Part shown: in pieces, positions 59,189 to 62,000 of the stretch
Layout: the number at the start of each line of letters is the position of its first letter
Numbering within the stretch: the first letter of the stretch is position 1
NCBI GenBank assembly: GCA_012295275.1
Contig: CM022677.1
Coordinates: 13,174,889-13,236,888, forward strand
From: Chrysomallon squamiferum
Taxonomy: Eukaryota > Mollusca > Gastropoda > Neomphalida > Peltospiridae
DNA: 62,000 bases
Direction of reading: 5' to 3'
Made by a program: the position numbers and the translations under genes
Notes under the pieces: generated by a model
Database searches by the model: none
Told to the model about the DNA's origin: nothing
What the model saw: only the letters and a program-made list of their open reading frames with translations

Positions 59189-61369
59189 ATGGATAGATTT
59201 GTTGATCTACCGGATCAGACCTTTTACAGTGTAGTAATTGGTCACCTTAACTACGACATGGTACATCCGAAGTATCTCGTACCAAGATGTCTGGCACGAG
59301 ATAAGGATGGCAATTTCATTTATGCCACTGGAAAACAATACATTAAATCGTATGAAATGGACTTACAGGATCTCTTAGATAAGGTGGTTGACCACTGGTC
59401 AACCCCCAATTATGAAAATCTTCCTCGTGGCCAGGATCGTGTCATTAATGAATTTAAAGCCTTTTTAAGGAATAAATCCTGGAAAACATTGTTAGTATAC
59501 CACCAAAAGGATTGCCAGTCAAATGTTAACCATCCAACATACGGAACGCATTGCCATGTCATATGGAAAACATCTCTTAAAACACCATCTCAGGACAGGC
59601 AGTACAGGCGTCTACATAGAGCAGTATTAGGCGAAGGTGGATACATGGAGATCATGAAACTACGAGATCCACAAAAGTCTACCATAGAAGATTATATAAA
59701 ATATTTGATGTCGGATGATGAAAAACAGTTCTTAGGAACGACAGACGAAGGATTGTTACAGATTTGGAATTCGATTGAAAAAGAGATAAACGAAAATGAC
59801 ACAGATATTCTAAACATTTTGAAAGATTTTTTCGATGATTCTGCAACAAGCAAATTGAATAAAAACACTAATTGCACGATTAGAAATCCAGTTAAGAAAT
59901 ATGACTCAAATGTTCAACCATCTACATCAGGATATAAACAAGATGGACTTACAGTAAATGAAGTCAAGAGAGATAACATTATAATACAATCAATGGATAT
60001 TTCAGACAATGCTAAAACTATGGATTCAGATAAAATATCCATTCCATCACATCTGATAAATACAAAGTCATCCGATACGCTAGAGTTCTTTTATAACCTT
60101 ATAAAACAATATCCAGATGTGAATAAGTTAAATTTATTAATCAGTAAGTTTGAATCAGGCACAAATGAATTCAAAGCATGATGCAATGCAGTTGCAAATG
60201 CTTCTGGTGATAAACTGTTTAACGCAGCAAGATCTAAATATTTAGAAGAACAGGCAGAAAAAACAGCGTTCGAACAATTAAAATCACTTAACGACAAAAT
60301 CGACCACTACATGACCCCGGATGACAGTTTCAAAATGTTTAATTCGTGGTGCGTCGAACAAGAAATACCAGAACGATGGATGTACAGTTTAATTGTTGGA
60401 TTATTAAAGGGTAAAGGAAAGAAAAAAATTGGCGTATATTTCCAGGGAGAATCCGACAGCGGAAAAACGATGCTGTCTAGCTCATTATTCGAATGTGTAC
60501 CAACAGCAGGTAAAATTGCCAAGGACAATTTTCCTTGGCAAATGTTGGGCAATAAAAAAATAATTCTAGGTGAAGAAATATCCATAAATCAGAGCAACAT
60601 CGATAAGTATAAGGACTTACTAAGTGGATCCAAGGCTACCTGTGAGCGGAAAGGCACGACTCCAGTATATTGTCGAGGTAATCTGTGCTTATTAAATTCC
60701 AACAACAAATTTGGGGATGGTTTAACGACATCACAAATTCGAATAATGAAAACTAGGTTATTTCTCATAGAGGGCTTGAAGAGAAGTAACATTCTCAAAC
60801 AATCCTATGGATTGTTGCATCCAAAACTATTCACGGTAGGTCGTGAACCTACAGATGACGAGATCAATTTAGCTCTTGAGAACGATAGAGAGTACTTTAT
60901 TAACATTAACAACATACATAATAATGACAATTCTTTCGAAGGAAGACTCAGTTACTACCACGATCATTTCGATCCTAGTCAAGATTGTAACGAAGATACT
61001 ACTGAAACTAATATTAAGAAAGAACTGGTTATAAACACAGAACCTCAATACATTGTCATTTCCGATTCCGAAGATGATACTGTATATAATCCATCTCAAG
61101 ACTTGTTCCGACAGTCACAAAACAAAATGAACAATAACAGTCAACATGATAAAGGAATTAAACGAAAGTTCTACGAAGTAGATACAGAAGATGTATCTGA
61201 TACAGAATCCATAGATCCTCAGTACATCACAGTCGATCACGAACCAGAACATGATAGTCAAAAAAAATTTAAATTTTATATTCCACCGTCGCAACCATTT
61301 GAAGCAATGTTTTCTAACACGATTGAAGAAACACAAATGGATATTTTTGATAAATACAAGAGTGAATAA
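59189..61369 (+). pseudogene. copy 2 NS1-type replication gene with one in-frame stop
   Basis: A single frame from ATG 59189 to TAA 61369 (726 codons) is interrupted only by TGA at 60179-60181 (codon 331). Codons 1-200 are an HUH nuclease-like domain, with H121 and H123 in GTHCHVIWKT as metal ligands and Tyr169/Tyr172 in DYIKYL as candidate catalytic residues. Codons 410-500 are an SF3 helicase: Walker A GESDSGKT at 420-427, Walker B-like KKIILGEE, and sensor LLNSNN. The C-terminus is acidic with short conserved tail blocks. The stop separates nuclease and helicase. As far as can be seen, a full-length product is not made unless the stop is read through or is an assembly error. The next ATG in frame is 60311. 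Confidence 0.87.
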
Positions 61370-61697
61370 GTTATATAAACATTATAAACTATGTTAATTA
61401 TTACAGTTATGTATTGAAATGTTAATTATATTAAATAAAGGTTAATTAATATATATATATTAAATATTAAAATAAATATTTTAATAAAATATGTTGTTAA
61501 AATAGTAATAAATGTTATTTGTGTATTATTATATAAAATGTTATGTTAATAATAAAATAAAAATGATTAATAAAACATTAATATTATTGTAAATAATAAA
61601 CAATATTAATAATTATATATATTGTTGTTATTTGTTTAATATAATATTATAAAAATATATTAATTTAACACGTGGTCAAAATTGGTATGATGATATA
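61370..61697 (+). other. copy 2 3' untranslated region, very AT-rich
   Basis: No ORF. TTAAATAAAG near 61431 is a candidate poly(A) signal. The rest is composed almost only of A and T up to the right terminal repeat. Confidence 0.6.
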
Positions 61698-62000
61698 CCC
61701 CAACTCAACTCTTGTGCATTTTTTAAAAAACAATGTATAACTTTCCTGGTTTTCTGGTTTTCTGGTCCTAAAAGCCAATGTGTACTTTTAGCCCGAAGGT
61801 GACTAGCTCCTTCGGGCGTAGCCCGAGCCCTACGGTCATAAGCTAAAAGCCAATATGTACTTTAATAGCAGCATAATAGCAGCTTATGGCGGCTATAGCC
61901 GCCCTATAGTACCATAGTTACATGGCTAAAAGAACATATTGGATTTCAAGACCAGAAAGCCAAAAAGCCAGTCGAGTTATACTTTGTTTTTTCAAAAAAT
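61698..62000. repeat. right inverted terminal repeat of copy 2 (imperfect, cut by the window end)
   Basis: It begins AACTCAACTCTTGTGCATTT, like H3, and carries the same centre (GCCCGAAGGTGACTAGCTCC and on). The right arm is expanded by about 85 bases including GGCGGCTATAGCCGCC, then returns to stem sequence ending in ACTTTGTTTTTT. The stem has several mismatches, unlike the perfect left repeat. The boundary with host DNA is beyond the window. Confidence 0.85.

Larger units (their letters stand above)
56168..62000 (+). other. endogenous parvovirus-like element, copy 2 (nearly intact)
   Basis: Left terminal hairpin, small ORF, VP, NS and right terminal repeat. The window ends inside or at the edge of the right terminus, so the right boundary is not seen. 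The span of about 5.8 kb fits a parvovirus genome. The gene order VP-NS on one strand inside the terminal repeats is the reverse of that known for monosense parvoviruses. Only one in-frame stop is visible in the whole element. Whether it is germline DNA or a viral genome joined in assembly needs read data, but the broken copy 1 beside it favours true integration. Confidence 0.85.

Noticed and set aside
50955-62000. Interpretation as one duplicated insertion
   Set aside because: Protein conservation with heavy silent divergence between the copies argues for two viruses already diverged before insertion.

Overview
This window looks like nuclear DNA from an invertebrate animal. It is strongly AT-rich and full of microsatellites and minisatellites. 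Its host genes are split by GT-AG introns and resemble lophotrochozoan, probably molluscan, families: secreted thrombospondin type 1 (TSR) and von Willebrand A (vWA) proteins, a TRIM-like RING/coiled-coil/propeller protein, and an EGFR-like receptor. The host assignment is an inference from gene style. There is one 200-base assembly gap at 8209-8408.

Layout. At 1-26 kb the DNA is mostly repeats and intergenic sequence, with one vWA exon (2731-2947, minus), a 28-unit satellite (4.67-6.55 kb), an ankyrin-like exon (16.75-16.87 kb, plus) and a 29-bp minisatellite (20.7-21.15 kb). From 27.0 to 31.7 kb on the minus strand, five exons in matching phase encode a signal peptide and a TSR array, with eight TSRs in one 1455-nt exon. 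A decayed vWA exon lies downstream (26.1 kb) and a decayed TSR exon upstream (34.9 kb). Non-coding repeats are shared between 21-25 kb and 32-38 kb. Together these suggest a locus that has been tandemly duplicated. A Tigger/pogo relic lies in the first intron and a Tc1/mariner-type MITE at 35.6-36.2 kb. From 41.8 to 43.7 kb on the plus strand there is a two-exon TRIM-like gene. From 47.0 to 50.5 kb on the plus strand there is a signal-peptide exon, then two furin-like exons of ErbB/EGFR type.

The most striking part is 50.95-62.0 kb: two endogenous copies of one parvovirus-like virus, head to tail, next to a truncated LINE RNase H fragment. Each copy reads small hydrophobic ORF, then capsid gene (VP), then NS1-type replication gene, all on the plus strand. 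The small ORF and VP overlap by the four bases ATGA in both copies. A CRE-like site and a TATA box lie between VP and NS in both. Copy 1 (50.98-55.4 kb) is broken by stops, frameshifts and a deletion that removes the helicase core. Copy 2 (56.17-62.0 kb) has intact small and VP ORFs and one in-frame stop in NS. Branched hairpins at 55.65, 55.9 and 56.17 kb and at the right end of the window look like parvoviral inverted terminal repeats, and two of them are in opposite (flip/flop) orientation. Known parvoviruses normally have NS before VP when both are on the same strand, so VP before NS inside the terminal repeats, together with the extra small ORF, points to an undescribed lineage.
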